Shown: positions 9,503 to 18,394, counted from the first letter of the stretch. The stretch is DNA of 64,000 nt from Pseudidiomarina woesei (GCF_001418345.1 NZ_LIPW01000003.1:248001-312000); one strand, 5' to 3'. Made by a program: numbers and translations. Notes: generated from the sequence alone by a model not told the origin.

Positions 9503-9942
9503 ACTGGTATTTAAAAAGCTTCTCTGACCTAAACACCACTGAGCTGTATACCATTTTGCAACGCCGCGAAGAAGTATTTGTGGTGGAGCAAACATGCCCC
9601 TATTTAGACGCCGATGGCGCCGATGATAAGGCTTTGCATTTGTGGGCAGACAGCGACAAAGAAAGTGTGGTTGCATACGCCCGCATCTTTTTGGGCGAGA
9701 GCAGTAACGGGTATAGCCGTATTGGTCGCGTGTTGACGTCGCAGTCCGTACGCCGCCATGGTTATGGCCGTGAGCTGATGCTGCGCGCCATTGAGGTGTG
9801 TGAACGCTATACCCCGCAGTTGCCGATTCGATTAGGCGCACAAGTGTATTTGCGGGCGTTTTATGAAAGCTTTGGGTTTGTCGCCATCAGCGACGAGTAC
9901 CTTGAAGATGATATTCCCCATATTGATATGGAACGCCGTTAA
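9499..9942 (+). CDS. elaA: GNAT N-acetyltransferase, ElaA-like
   Basis: Predicted acetyltransferase of the GNAT superfamily; the substrate of ElaA is not established. The family's N-terminal signature (LYTILQRREEVFVVEQTCPYLDADGAD, read in pieces) is present at about residues 13-39. The acetyl-CoA binding motif region IGRVLTSQSVRRHGYGRELM is near residue 75, and LGAQVYLRAFYESFGF near 110. Length is 147 residues. The ATGA overlap with dam and the TAATG junction with rsmJ make it part of one transcription unit. Confidence 0.85.
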   Translation: MNWYLKSFSDLNTTELYTILQRREEVFVVEQTCPYLDADGADDKALHLWADSDKESVVAYARIFLGESSNGYSRIGRVLTSQSVRRHGYGRELMLRAIEVCERYTPQLPIRLGAQVYLRAFYESFGFVAISDEYLEDDIPHIDMERR

Positions 9943-10610
9943 TGAGCGACACTGGCTTTGTACTCGAGCAAAGCGACGACGGCCTGCAATTACGCTGGCT
10001 AGCGCAGCCAAAAATGTTGCCGCTTCGCATCGATTTTTTAGCCGGTAAAAATGCTTTCCGAGCCGCGCACGCACGCATTAAAGACGAAGCTATTGCTCGT
10101 GCCTGTGCACTGCACAAATTGAAAACTCCCAGTATATTAGATGCCACGGCTGGCCTTGGCCGTGATGCTCTCGTGCTTGCTCAGTTAGGTGCCCATGTCG
10201 GGCTGAACGAACGCCACCCCATAGTGCGCCAACTGTTACAAGACGCTCTGCAGCGCTTGCATGCGGCCATGCCAGATTGGCAACAGCGACTATACTTTGT
10301 GGATACTTCCGAACTAGCGGCGCTTGCAGATGACAGTTTTGATGTGGTGTATTTAGACCCGATGTACCCTAAAGGTGATCGCAAAGCCAAAGCCGCCGTA
10401 AAGAAAGACATGCAAATGTTTCAGCAACTTGTTGGCAGCGACGAAGACGCCGACGCCTTGCTAGAGCCTGCATTACGTATTGCGCGTCAGCGCGTTGTGG
10501 TCAAACGCCCGCAACATGCTGACTTTTTAGCCGGTGTAAAACCTCACGCGCAAGTGATCAGTAAAAAACACCGCTTTGACCTTTATTTTCCGGAGCAACA
10601 AAATGATTAG
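9942..10610 (+). CDS. rsmJ: 16S rRNA (guanine-1516-N2)-methyltransferase RsmJ
   Basis: SAM-dependent methyltransferase that modifies G1516 of 16S rRNA. Motif I reads DATAGLGRDALVLAQLGA (about residues 65-82) and motif IV VVYLDPMYP (about 130-138), with the family's KRPQHADFL and KKHRFDLYF stretches near the C-terminus. At 222 residues it is somewhat shorter than the E. coli protein (about 250), mainly at the N-terminus. It overlaps the downstream peroxiredoxin start by 8 bases. Confidence 0.92.
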   Translation: MSDTGFVLEQSDDGLQLRWLAQPKMLPLRIDFLAGKNAFRAAHARIKDEAIARACALHKLKTPSILDATAGLGRDALVLAQLGAHVGLNERHPIVRQLLQDALQRLHAAMPDWQQRLYFVDTSELAALADDSFDVVYLDPMYPKGDRKAKAAVKKDMQMFQQLVGSDEDADALLEPALRIARQRVVVKRPQHADFLAGVKPHAQVISKKHRFDLYFPEQQND

Positions 10611-11079
10611 AACGAATGACCGTATTCCTGCTGGCACATTAACGGCACTTGGTGAAGTGGGCATGCAGCAATTTGATCCAGCGGAACTTTTTGCCAAAGG
10701 CACGCATATTTTGTTTGCCGTACCTGGCGCCTTCACGCCTACTTGTTCAGAGAAACACTTACCTAGCTTTGTTGAACACGCTGCCAAGCTACGCGCCAAA
10801 GGCGTACAAACCATTGCCTGCGTTGCGGTTAACGATGCGTTTGTCATGAAAGCATGGGGTAAAGCCTTGAACGTTGGTGATGCCGTGATGTTATTGGCTG
10901 ACGGCGATGCGTCATACCACCGCGAGCTTGGCCTGATTAAAGAAACAGGCAGCTTTGGCGGTACCCGCGCCGAGCGTTACGCCATGGTGATTACTGATGG
11001 TGTGATTAAGCACTTATTTGTTGAAGACGAAAAAACATACGGCGTCAGCAGCGCTGAGCACGTACTTGAAGCACTGTAA
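10603..11079 (+). CDS. Peroxiredoxin, Prx5 type
   Basis: Thiol peroxidase expected to reduce hydrogen peroxide or organic peroxides, probably with glutathione/glutaredoxin or thioredoxin as donor. The active-site motif PGAFTPTCSEKHLP holds the peroxidatic cysteine at about residue 46, and a downstream conserved arginine lies near FGGTRAERYAMV. I chose the ATG at 10603 because CGGAG precedes it and the 158-residue product has the family length; an upstream in-frame TTG would extend it by nine codons. The next gene starts directly after its stop. Confidence 0.9.
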   Translation: MIRTNDRIPAGTLTALGEVGMQQFDPAELFAKGTHILFAVPGAFTPTCSEKHLPSFVEHAAKLRAKGVQTIACVAVNDAFVMKAWGKALNVGDAVMLLADGDASYHRELGLIKETGSFGGTRAERYAMVITDGVIKHLFVEDEKTYGVSSAEHVLEAL

Positions 11080-12270
11080 ATGTCGCAACACGCTGTGCAT
11101 GATGTGATTGTCATTGGGGCCGGCGCTGCCGGCCTTCATTGCGCTGCCACCGCCGCCAAACGAGGCCGACGCGTGGTGGTGCTTGATCATGCCAAACAAG
11201 CAGGTAAAAAAATTCTTATCTCTGGTGGCGGTCGTTGTAATTTTACCAACATGTATGCCAGCCCCGAGAACTATTTGTCGGAAAACCCTCACTTTTGTAA
11301 GTCAGCCTTAAGTCGTTACACCCAATGGGACTTTATTGGGTTAGTTAACGACTACGGTATTGCGTACCACGAGAAAACTTTAGGCCAGTTATTTTGCGAC
11401 AATAGTGCCAAAGAAATCGTCAATATGCTTATGAAAGAATGCAGCAAATACGGCGCTCACGTACAGTTGCGCACCGAGGTGCGCAGTGTTGAGCATGGCC
11501 CCGATGGCTACGTGGTAAACACATCACACGGGTTGCTGCAGGCCGAAAAAGTGGTGGTAGCTTGTGGCGGATTGTCTATGCCAAAACTTGGTGCGACACC
11601 TTTGGGCTACCAGCTCGCTGAGCAGTTTGGCCACCGCATTGTGCCCGTGCGTGCCGGCTTAGTGCCGTTTACCCTGCACGATGCCGACAAACAGCGGTAC
11701 GCTGAGCTTTCGGGCTTATCGGTAGATGTTGTAGCCAGCAACCAGCGCGCCAGCTTTAAAGAAGCCATGCTGTTTACCCACCGCGGTGTTTCTGGGCCGG
11801 CTATGCTGCAAATATCGTCGTTTTGGTACCCTGGTGAAACCGTTGAAGTCAATTTGTTGCCGCAAGAGAACGTGTTTGAAAACTTAGCCGCGTTACGCCA
11901 AAGCCGCCCCCGTATGAGCCTGCGTAGCGCTATTCAGGATTGGTTTCCAAAACGCTTAGCCATAGCCTTATGCGAGCAATACAACTGGCCCGACAAAAAT
12001 CTAGCCGACTGCAGTAACGCCCAATTGCAGCACGTTGCAGACACTCTGCACCAATGGCCGCTAAAGCCAAATGGCACCGAAGGGTACCGCACCGCCGAAG
12101 TGACTCTAGGCGGCGTTGACACCAACCAAGTCAGCTCGAAAACTATGGAAAGTCGCCTACAGCCCGGCTTGTATTTCATTGGTGAAGTACTTGATGTAAC
12201 CGGCTGGTTGGGTGGCTACAATTTCCAATGGGCCTGGAGTAGTGGTTGGGTTTGTGGTGAAAGCGTTTAG
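11080..12270 (+). CDS. NAD(P)/FAD-dependent oxidoreductase, BaiN/YhiN (HI0933) family
   Basis: Flavoprotein of unclear substrate in the HI0933/BaiN family. The N-terminal dinucleotide-binding fold reads VIVIGAGAAGLHCAATAAKRG (residues 8-28, read in pieces), followed by GKKILISGGGRCNFTN (about 45), the family hallmark. The C-terminus has EVLDVTGWLGGYNFQWAWSSG, the second FAD-binding segment. Length is 396 residues, as usual. It is the last gene of the co-directional run; the remnant of a response-regulator gene follows. Confidence 0.88.
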   Translation: MSQHAVHDVIVIGAGAAGLHCAATAAKRGRRVVVLDHAKQAGKKILISGGGRCNFTNMYASPENYLSENPHFCKSALSRYTQWDFIGLVNDYGIAYHEKTLGQLFCDNSAKEIVNMLMKECSKYGAHVQLRTEVRSVEHGPDGYVVNTSHGLLQAEKVVVACGGLSMPKLGATPLGYQLAEQFGHRIVPVRAGLVPFTLHDADKQRYAELSGLSVDVVASNQRASFKEAMLFTHRGVSGPAMLQISSFWYPGETVEVNLLPQENVFENLAALRQSRPRMSLRSAIQDWFPKRLAIALCEQYNWPDKNLADCSNAQLQHVADTLHQWPLKPNGTEGYRTAEVTLGGVDTNQVSSKTMESRLQPGLYFIGEVLDVTGWLGGYNFQWAWSSGWVCGESV

Positions 12271-12316
12271 TACGCTGCGGACCACTGCTGAAAGCCTAAT
12301 TGGCGAGTCAATTTAG

Positions 12317-12487
12317 GACAAGTTTCCGGAAGCCGTTGGCTCGGTGACTGATGTAGTGATGCCCGGTATGAACGGCCCGCAATTAGCTGTCGAAGCCCAC
12401 AAACTTTACCCCAGCGTGAAACTGCTGAGTAAACCATACCGCCGCCAAGACCTCGCGAATAAAATTCGCGAAGCCTTAGACGACTAA
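12317..12487 (+). pseudogene. Remnant of a response-regulator receiver domain
   Basis: After an in-frame TAG at 12314, the frame to the TAA at 12485-12487 encodes VTDVVMPGMNGPQLAVEA, then KLYPSVK joined directly to LLSKPYRRQDL and NKIREALDD. This is the phospho-acceptor region and the C-terminal end of a receiver domain of the type found at the end of hybrid sensor kinases. The middle (normally FTSGY and about 15 further residues) is missing. No start codon with a ribosome site or kinase domain remains. I read it as a decayed fragment left by deletion. Confidence 0.7.
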
Positions 12488-12496
12488 TTGGGTAGC

Positions 12497-13246
12497 TTAG
12501 TTTGAAGGCGCTTGTTCTAGCGCCTCAACCACCACTTTTTCTAAGTCTGCGTACTCTACATAACCAGGAATAATGCGGCCACCGATTATCATTGCCGGCG
12601 TTCCGTTAAGACCAAAATCACGGAACACTTGATAGTTACGCTTTAGAATTGTCGGCGTTGCATTCACACTCTGCAACTGCGAGCGAGTGCCCGTGCGACG
12701 CGCTATTTGTTCGAGTGACCTTTGCGTATGCAACCCGCTTTTGGCGTACAGCAGCTCGTGAACTTCAGCAAATTGCTTCGGTTGGTTTTGCCACACATTG
12801 AGCGCATAACCGGCTGGGTTTAACTTGCCGCCTTCCACTTCGCCTTGACGCAATGGCGTCATGATATTAATCACCTTAAGCTGCTCGTATTCGCTAACGA
12901 GCTTTTGCAAATGCGGCTCTAAACGCTTGCAGTACGGACAGTCATAGTCAGTGAACACCACAATTTCAAGTGCTGACTCTTTTGCTCCAAACCAAGGGTG
13001 AGTATCGTCATTTTCAAGCAACCAAGCGCCATGCTCAGCACTGCGCTTTTGCGCAGCCGCTTTATTTTCTATATAGCTTTTCAAGCTATCTAACACACTC
13101 GGAATAACTTCAGGGTTTTGCCGCAACAGCTGCTCAATTTCTTGCAATTGCGCGCTTTGGTCGGTGTTTTGCTGTTGTGCTTGAACAGACAAAGCCAAAC
13201 TCAAACTTAATGTGATACTCAAAAATACTGACACTAAAAACTTCAT
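12497..13246 (-). CDS. scsC: Periplasmic DsbA-family thioredoxin-like protein ScsC
   Basis: Predicted periplasmic thiol-disulfide protein of the suppressor-of-copper-sensitivity system, kept reduced by ScsB. A signal peptide (about residues 1-23) precedes a helical segment, then the thioredoxin fold with CPYC (near residue 100) and the cis-proline loop GTPAMIIGG. The start at 13246 is fixed by GGAGATGTT just upstream and by the signal peptide; a longer frame to 13360 has no such support. It is the last gene of the minus-strand scs operon. Salmonella places scsC before scsD; here the order is scsB-scsD-scsC. Confidence 0.82.
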   Translation of the reverse strand: MKFLVSVFLSITLSLSLALSVQAQQQNTDQSAQLQEIEQLLRQNPEVIPSVLDSLKSYIENKAAAQKRSAEHGAWLLENDDTHPWFGAKESALEIVVFTDYDCPYCKRLEPHLQKLVSEYEQLKVINIMTPLRQGEVEGGKLNPAGYALNVWQNQPKQFAEVHELLYAKSGLHTQRSLEQIARRTGTRSQLQSVNATPTILKRNYQVFRDFGLNGTPAMIIGGRIIPGYVEYADLEKVVVEALEQAPSN

Positions 13247-13259
13247 AACATCTCCAAAA

Positions 13260-13754
13260 TTAGTGCATAAGTTGCGCCCACTGCAGGCGCAACCATAACC
13301 CCACTGGCGTTGACGCGCCAGTGGTATAAGAAACAATTTCACCGTTGGCAACAATGGCAACCGTTGGGGTTGCCGTTATTTGCCAGCGCTGAGCTAGCAT
13401 TCCCGTGCTGTCATTCACGGTTTCAAATTGGTAGTCATTTGCGCTGAGGTACTGCATGAGCTTCGCATCATCGCCGGAGCGAATAGCAATACTAATTACC
13501 GAGGAGTCTTCCGCTAGCCAGTCAATTGACGGTGAAACCAGTTCACAGACGGGACACCACGTGCCCCAAAAGTAAATAACAAGCGGCTGTTCATGGCTGC
13601 GCTGAAACACGTCCACTTTGCTTTCAGACAAGGTCGTAACAGTCAATGGCGCAATAGGCCCACTGGGCAAATGACGACCTCGCCAAGCGTCTACAGCGAA
13701 GCTAATTGCAAGAAACAACACTAAGTACAGAAGTATTTGCTTAATTCGCTTCAT
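13260..13754 (-). CDS. scsD: Membrane-anchored TlpA-like thioredoxin ScsD
   Basis: Predicted periplasmic thioredoxin anchored by one N-terminal helix (about residues 6-22). The active site is WGTWCPVC, and the following SIAIRSGDDAKLMQYL and QRWQITATPTVAIV closely resemble ScsD of Salmonella. Length is 164 residues. I chose the ATG at 13754, which overlaps the scsB end by 14 bases. It probably exchanges electrons with ScsB in the periplasm. It lies between scsB and scsC. Confidence 0.82.
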   Translation of the reverse strand: MKRIKQILLYLVLFLAISFAVDAWRGRHLPSGPIAPLTVTTLSESKVDVFQRSHEQPLVIYFWGTWCPVCELVSPSIDWLAEDSSVISIAIRSGDDAKLMQYLSANDYQFETVNDSTGMLAQRWQITATPTVAIVANGEIVSYTTGASTPVGLWLRLQWAQLMH

Positions 13755-15729
13755 GATTGCCTCGCTGCGTGCCACCAGCTTGCTCAAGCGCGTCTAATAC
13801 CGCTTGCTCGGTCAAAATAACTGGCAAAATGATACCTTCCGGAGCACTAGGCCCATACACTTGATTAAATGGCACGCCAAATCGCCCATTCGCCTTCAAA
13901 AAATCGGTAATGCGTTGGTTGGGGCGCGTCCAGTCGCCACGAATGGCAACCACGTTCTCCTGCTGCAGCGCACCGGCTACGGGTTGCTGGGTCAACACGT
14001 TGTATTTATTCGCTTGGCAGGTTACGCACCAGTCGGCCGTCACGTCGACAAACACGACTTTGTTCGCTGCTAAAGCTTGAGCTATCGCCTGCCCACTCAA
14101 CGGCAGCCACTGCGTTTGCTCGGTGTCCACTTCATACGCAGAGGCATCACTTTGACTTAATTGGCTGACTAAAATACTCACCAGCCACAGCGAAGTCAGC
14201 ATAAGCAACACCGCGAAAACCCGATTTACCCACTGCAACCAAGCACCTGGTTTCGGTAGCTTGGTGGCCAGCTTGGGCCATGCTGCCACCAATAACCACG
14301 GCAATGCCATACCCACGCCAAGCACAATAAAGACCAGAATTAGAGTGACGTTTGAGGCTGCTAGCGCAAAAGCGACTGCGGTACCCAGAAACGGAGCGGT
14401 ACAAGGCGTTGCTAATAGCGTGGCAAACATGCCCTGTACAAAGTGCCCAAGCGTTGAGTTATCACCGCGACTGGCGACCCATTGTTGCAGCCCATGGGGT
14501 AGCTGAATACGCCATAAGCCACTCACCGATATTGCAAAAATCGCGGTAACGAATGCCATGAAGCCAACAAAATAAGGGTTTTGAAATTGAATTCCCCAGC
14601 CAATGGCATGGCTGGTTGTCTTTAGCACCATCACCATGACAGCCAGCAGCACAAACGAGAACACGATGCCAAGCGCTGAAGCAATAAAGTGTTTACGTAT
14701 GGCGGTTTGCTGCGCTGGGGCGACAATAATAGAACGCAGTTTTAGCCCTAAAACAGGCAGCACACAGGGCATAATGTTAAGAATTAAGCCACCAAGCAAA
14801 GCAAACCCAAGAATTACTCCCAAACTAGGCATATTAGGTTTGGCAGTTTGTGGATTAATGTGAGCCTGCAGTGAGCCCGCGCTGACCTGACTCGACAGCT
14901 CAGCTTGCAGCGTTTGGTCGGCCACGGTCACCTGTATTTGCTTACCAACAAGCTCGGGGAGCTCTAGCCAGTGAGAAATGGCGAAACGCGCTGTGAGAGT
15001 GTTGCCATCAACGCGTTGCGCTAGTTGTTCAATAGCTAAATCAGTGAGCTCTGGATGCAAGCTATCTACAAATAATCGCGGTTGCTGCCACGCTTTTTGC
15101 TGCGTAACACTCACTTCGAGCTGTTGCTGTTCGGCTGACCAAACCATGCGCGATACTTGAACAAGCGGGTGATTAACGTGCGGCAGGCGACTCTGGGCCT
15201 GTTCAAACACAAACATGGCATCCATGTCGGCGGTTAATTCACTTGGCGTAAAACGTAGCTCTAACGGAAAATCAGAAATCACACAAATATCGGTACAGCT
15301 GGCAAGTGTCAGTGTGCCTTTTATGGTGGTTTCTTGCTCCCAGTCGGCCACGTCAATTAGCCAAGGAAAGCTTACATCGCCTTGGTAACCAACGGTTTCA
15401 ATGCCTTGCACACTAAAACGCTGCGGCACTGGAAACTGCCAACGAATATTACTGACGTTAGTCGACGCGTCTTGCCAAGAGAAGTCAGGCGGAACACCAC
15501 CTTCTCCGGGCGTGCGCCAATAAGTTTTCCATGGCTCGGTAAGTTTGACCTGCAGCAAGCCATGCACTGTATTTTCGGTGCTATCGGTTTTACCCGGCAA
15601 CAGTAAACGAACCTGTACGGCATCGTGCTGTTCTAGCTGCACCCACGAGGTGCTCACCTGCGCTTGAGCAGGTAAAAGCATCATCGCAACGGCGAAGGCC
15701 AGTACACGTATTAAATTTTGAATGTTCAT
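13741..15729 (-). CDS. scsB: Thiol-disulfide interchange transmembrane reductase ScsB (DsbD-like)
   Basis: Carries electrons from cytoplasmic thioredoxin across the inner membrane to periplasmic partners. The 662-residue protein has a signal peptide (1-24), an N-terminal periplasmic domain with CTDIC near residue 141, a transmembrane DsbD domain from about 300 to 520 (NIMPCVLPVLGLK and ATPCTAPFLG, each with a redox cysteine) and a C-terminal thioredoxin domain with DWCVTC near residue 568. The paired cysteines in all three domains match ScsB/DsbD proteins. It heads scsB-scsD-scsC and follows a small membrane protein gene. Confidence 0.88.
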   Translation of the reverse strand: MNIQNLIRVLAFAVAMMLLPAQAQVSTSWVQLEQHDAVQVRLLLPGKTDSTENTVHGLLQVKLTEPWKTYWRTPGEGGVPPDFSWQDASTNVSNIRWQFPVPQRFSVQGIETVGYQGDVSFPWLIDVADWEQETTIKGTLTLASCTDICVISDFPLELRFTPSELTADMDAMFVFEQAQSRLPHVNHPLVQVSRMVWSAEQQQLEVSVTQQKAWQQPRLFVDSLHPELTDLAIEQLAQRVDGNTLTARFAISHWLELPELVGKQIQVTVADQTLQAELSSQVSAGSLQAHINPQTAKPNMPSLGVILGFALLGGLILNIMPCVLPVLGLKLRSIIVAPAQQTAIRKHFIASALGIVFSFVLLAVMVMVLKTTSHAIGWGIQFQNPYFVGFMAFVTAIFAISVSGLWRIQLPHGLQQWVASRGDNSTLGHFVQGMFATLLATPCTAPFLGTAVAFALAASNVTLILVFIVLGVGMALPWLLVAAWPKLATKLPKPGAWLQWVNRVFAVLLMLTSLWLVSILVSQLSQSDASAYEVDTEQTQWLPLSGQAIAQALAANKVVFVDVTADWCVTCQANKYNVLTQQPVAGALQQENVVAIRGDWTRPNQRITDFLKANGRFGVPFNQVYGPSAPEGIILPVILTEQAVLDALEQAGGTQRGNHEAN

Positions 15730-15788
15730 TAAAATTATCTCATGTGTTTACAACATAACGTATGGACGAAAACTGAGGTTCAGTTCGT

Positions 15789-16169
15789 CTATTCGTTAAA
15801 CACACAAAATACGAGGTGGGGTCGGTATCGCCTAAGTGGCGGTGGCGATTGTGCAACTGGTGCGGGAGCCTGCCGCGCGAGCACCAACAATACCAGCACA
15901 ATAAACAAAGATAAGGCAGCGCCGCCATCTAAAATATTCGCATGTGCTTGTTGCAACAAGTGGCCAGAAGCATCGCAGTCAGCCGCCAAGTGTGTCGCAG
16001 TGCTGGCATCGGCTTGGTGATGCTGAGCTTGCTGAGCCTTCTGAACCTTCAAAGGACAGCCAGCTAACCCTAAGTTACTCTGCTGGCTCCAGCATAAAAA
16101 CAGCACGCAAGCTATCGCCAACAAGGCAATATAAGCTCGAAACTGTTGTTGTGCCTGACCTCTATACAT
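15789..16169 (-). CDS. Small membrane protein upstream of scsB, possibly ScsA-like
   Basis: I do not recognise this 126-residue protein with certainty. It has an N-terminal hydrophobic segment (about residues 12-28), a Cys/His/Ala/Gln-rich middle with GCPLKV and ADCDASGHLL, a second hydrophobic segment (about 85-100) and an arginine/proline-rich tail. Position directly ahead of scsB suggests the place of scsA, a small membrane protein of the copper-sensitivity locus. The cysteines and histidines would suit metal contact, but that is inference. The ATG at 16169 is preferred to the in-frame GTG at 16175. Confidence 0.5.
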   Translation of the reverse strand: MYRGQAQQQFRAYIALLAIACVLFLCWSQQSNLGLAGCPLKVQKAQQAQHHQADASTATHLAADCDASGHLLQQAHANILDGGAALSLFIVLVLLVLARQAPAPVAQSPPPLRRYRPHLVFCVFNE

Positions 16170-16187
16170 CGTCACCCGCTAGCTCTC

Positions 16188-16219
16188 GCTAATATCTAAT
16201 ATCTAATATCTAATATCGC
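16188..16219. repeat. Heptad-repeat arm, locus A (single arm)
   Basis: Four tandem copies of CTAATAT followed by CGC lie between the SDR gene and the scs operon, 20-50 bp upstream of the first scs start. The structure of four heptads plus CG is the same as in the arms at 45633-45716 and 53006-53117. Here only one arm is visible. Confidence 0.8.
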
Positions 16220-16227
16220 TTTTGTTT

Positions 16228-16998
16228 TCAACCAGCTCCCATACCGCCGTCAACGCGATACTGGCAACCCGTAATAAACTGACTCTCATCAGACGCCAAA
16301 AACAACATTAAGTTCGCGACATCCAATGGCTCGCCATAATGCCCCATCGGAATCATTTGTTCAAATTGAGCTTGTGCTTCAGTTGCACGCCCCGGGTTTA
16401 AGGTTTCTTCAATAGCCCGCATCATACGAGTATGAATTGGCGACGGATGTACCGAGTTAACACGTACACCATAAGGTCCAGCTTCTAAAGCTGCTGATTT
16501 CGTGAGTCCAACTATCGCATGCTTTGATGCCACATAAGGGCTTAAATTCACGAAACCATCAAGGCCTGCCACTGATGACATGTTCACAATGCTGCCCGAT
16601 TTTTCTTTCAGCATGTGCGGTAGCACATACTTCAAACCTAAAAATACGCCACGTAAATTTACCGCAATAACTCGGTCAAAGTGCTCTGTTGACTGTTCTT
16701 GCAAAGGGGCAGTAGCAGATTCAATACCGGCGTTATTAATAAAGATATCTAACCCATGAAAGTGCTTAATAGTGGCATTGACATAGTTTTGAGTATCGGA
16801 CTCATTCGACACGTCAGCGGCAATGGTAAACACGCGGTCGGGGTGGCCTAGTTCATGTTCAGCTTGAGCTAAATCTTTTTCGTGCAGGTCAACCAATACG
16901 ACATTTGCGCCTTCACGCAAAAACAACGCGGCAGTGGCTAAGCCTATACCGGCCGCACCGCCTGTAATAATAGCGGTTTTATTATCTAAACGGCTCAT
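16228..16998 (-). CDS. SDR family NAD(P)-dependent oxidoreductase
   Basis: Classical short-chain dehydrogenase/reductase of 256 residues. The cofactor-binding TGGAAGIG is at about residues 12-19, an acidic VDLHEKD follows (pointing to NAD preference), then NNAG (about 88) and the catalytic Ser (NMSSVAG), Tyr and Lys (YVASK) at about 140-160. The substrate cannot be deduced. GGAGGTGCG precedes the ATG. It is transcribed toward the scs operon, with the heptad repeat in between. Confidence 0.85.
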   Translation of the reverse strand: MSRLDNKTAIITGGAAGIGLATAALFLREGANVVLVDLHEKDLAQAEHELGHPDRVFTIAADVSNESDTQNYVNATIKHFHGLDIFINNAGIESATAPLQEQSTEHFDRVIAVNLRGVFLGLKYVLPHMLKEKSGSIVNMSSVAGLDGFVNLSPYVASKHAIVGLTKSAALEAGPYGVRVNSVHPSPIHTRMMRAIEETLNPGRATEAQAQFEQMIPMGHYGEPLDVANLMLFLASDESQFITGCQYRVDGGMGAG

Positions 16999-17094
16999 TT
17001 CGCACCTCCAAAATAGCCAGTGGGGTGCGATTAACTATAGGTTATTTTATAAACAATGCCGTGATCTGGAATAACTTTCTTCGTTGCGCTGCAT

Positions 17095-17652
17095 TTACCA
17101 AAATAACGCCACAACGCCAAGCACGATGAAGAGTGCAGAGGCCATGTAACGAGCTAGGTCGAGTGGTAGTTTTTGCATGAGCTTATTACCCAACAAAACC
17201 ACGGGTACATTAGCTAACATCATGCCAATAGTGGTGCCTAAAGTGACCAACCAAACGTTACTGTATTGGGCTCCAAGCACAATTGTTGCAACCTGCGTTT
17301 TGTCACCTATTTCAGCCAGAAAAAACAGCACAGTCGTCGCCACAAATGCGCCATATTTGCGCACCACACCCATGTCATCATCGTCAGCTTTGTCGGGAAT
17401 AAGCACCCACAAGCCTACGGCAATAAAGCTGCCAGCAACCACATAAGTCGCTGTGTCTTGCGGTAACACGCTAATTACCCAGCTACCAAACCAGGCGGAC
17501 ACAAAATGGTTTAACACCGTGGCGACAAATATACCGGCAATAATGGACCATTTGTGCCGATAGCGCGCCGCCAAAAACAGGCTAAGCAATTGTGTTTTAT
17601 CGCCTATTTCAGCAATTGCGACAGTTAATGTTGAGGTTAAGAATGCGTCCAA
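17095..17652 (-). CDS. GDT1/UPF0016 family cation exporter (MneA-like)
   Basis: Inner-membrane transporter of the TMEM165/GDT1 family, whose bacterial members export manganese. Two copies of the family signature EIGDKTQ are seen, at about residues 16 and 115, each in a transmembrane helix of an inverted three-helix repeat. Length is 185 residues with six predicted helices. I found no yybP-type riboswitch in the upstream 175 bp. Mn is the likeliest substrate by family; Ca or H exchange cannot be excluded. Confidence 0.87.
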   Translation of the reverse strand: MDAFLTSTLTVAIAEIGDKTQLLSLFLAARYRHKWSIIAGIFVATVLNHFVSAWFGSWVISVLPQDTATYVVAGSFIAVGLWVLIPDKADDDDMGVVRKYGAFVATTVLFFLAEIGDKTQVATIVLGAQYSNVWLVTLGTTIGMMLANVPVVLLGNKLMQKLPLDLARYMASALFIVLGVVALFW

Positions 17653-17827
17653 AATACAGCTCCAAAATGGTAGGCGCGCATTTTATCGACTCTGGACTAA
17701 GCCTGCAAACAATCTGACCAAAACATATGAATGTAGCCTTTACCGTGCCTTTACAAATAAGTATGGAATAACATGCGCCGGCAGCTCGTTATCCAGGTGT
17801 CATTACGACAAAACGGAGGAATGTATT

Positions 17828-18394
17828 ATGAATACTGTACTTAAACCGAGTGTTGTTGCTTTATTATTTGCTTTTTCTTCTGCCGGCGCCTTTGCCGACA
17901 CCGTGTCAGCTTCAGTATCTGCTGAAGCACAAGTTTCTGCGTCAATGCAGAGCCAACAGTCTGCACAGGCCAATTCGCAAAATGGCGAAGCTCAAGCGCA
18001 AAGTAATCAAAGCCTTGAGGCCGATGCCAATGCAAATGCACAAGCGAATGCTCATGCAGACACTGAGCAAACGGAGCAGCAAGCCGAAGAAGGTATGAAT
18101 GAAGGTGCTGAGCAAGTATCGACTACGGTCGACTCGGCAACCGAATTAACCTTAGACACGGCGGCCACTGCGCAAAACTCTGCAAATTCAGCAATTGATA
18201 GTGCAACTGGCACAGTTGAAGGCGCAGTAGAAGGAACAGTAAGCACTGCGGTAGATTCTGCAGTGAATGCTACGTCAGAAGCGGCCGTACTCGACAGTGT
18301 GAATGACAACGTAGCAACAACCGTTGAGTCAGCTGTCGAATCAAGTGTTGAGTCAACTGTTCGCAATAGTATCACCGGTGGCATCGGTATCTAA
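17828..18394 (+). CDS. Secreted low-complexity Ala/Ser/Glu-rich protein
   Basis: I do not recognise this 188-residue protein. A clear signal peptide ends near AGAFADT (about residue 23). The mature part contains almost only Ala, Ser, Gln, Glu, Asn, Thr, Val and Asp, with no cysteine or aromatic cluster, and has repeated patterns such as DSATGTVEGAVEGT and VESAVESSVEST. It is strongly acidic and probably extended or helical. A good ribosome site (GGAGGAATG) precedes the ATG at 17828. An outer-membrane barrel gene follows after a hairpin, so surface or periplasmic association is possible. Confidence 0.7.
   Translation: MNTVLKPSVVALLFAFSSAGAFADTVSASVSAEAQVSASMQSQQSAQANSQNGEAQAQSNQSLEADANANAQANAHADTEQTEQQAEEGMNEGAEQVSTTVDSATELTLDTAATAQNSANSAIDSATGTVEGAVEGTVSTAVDSAVNATSEAAVLDSVNDNVATTVESAVESSVESTVRNSITGGIGI

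Noticed and set aside
16188-16219. Tandem CTAATAT units considered as a CRISPR fragment or simple microsatellite
   Set aside because: Unit length is seven bases without spacers, and the same four-heptad arm with specific third heptad and CG end recurs at two other loci as inverted pairs, so it is a defined element rather than CRISPR or plain slippage.
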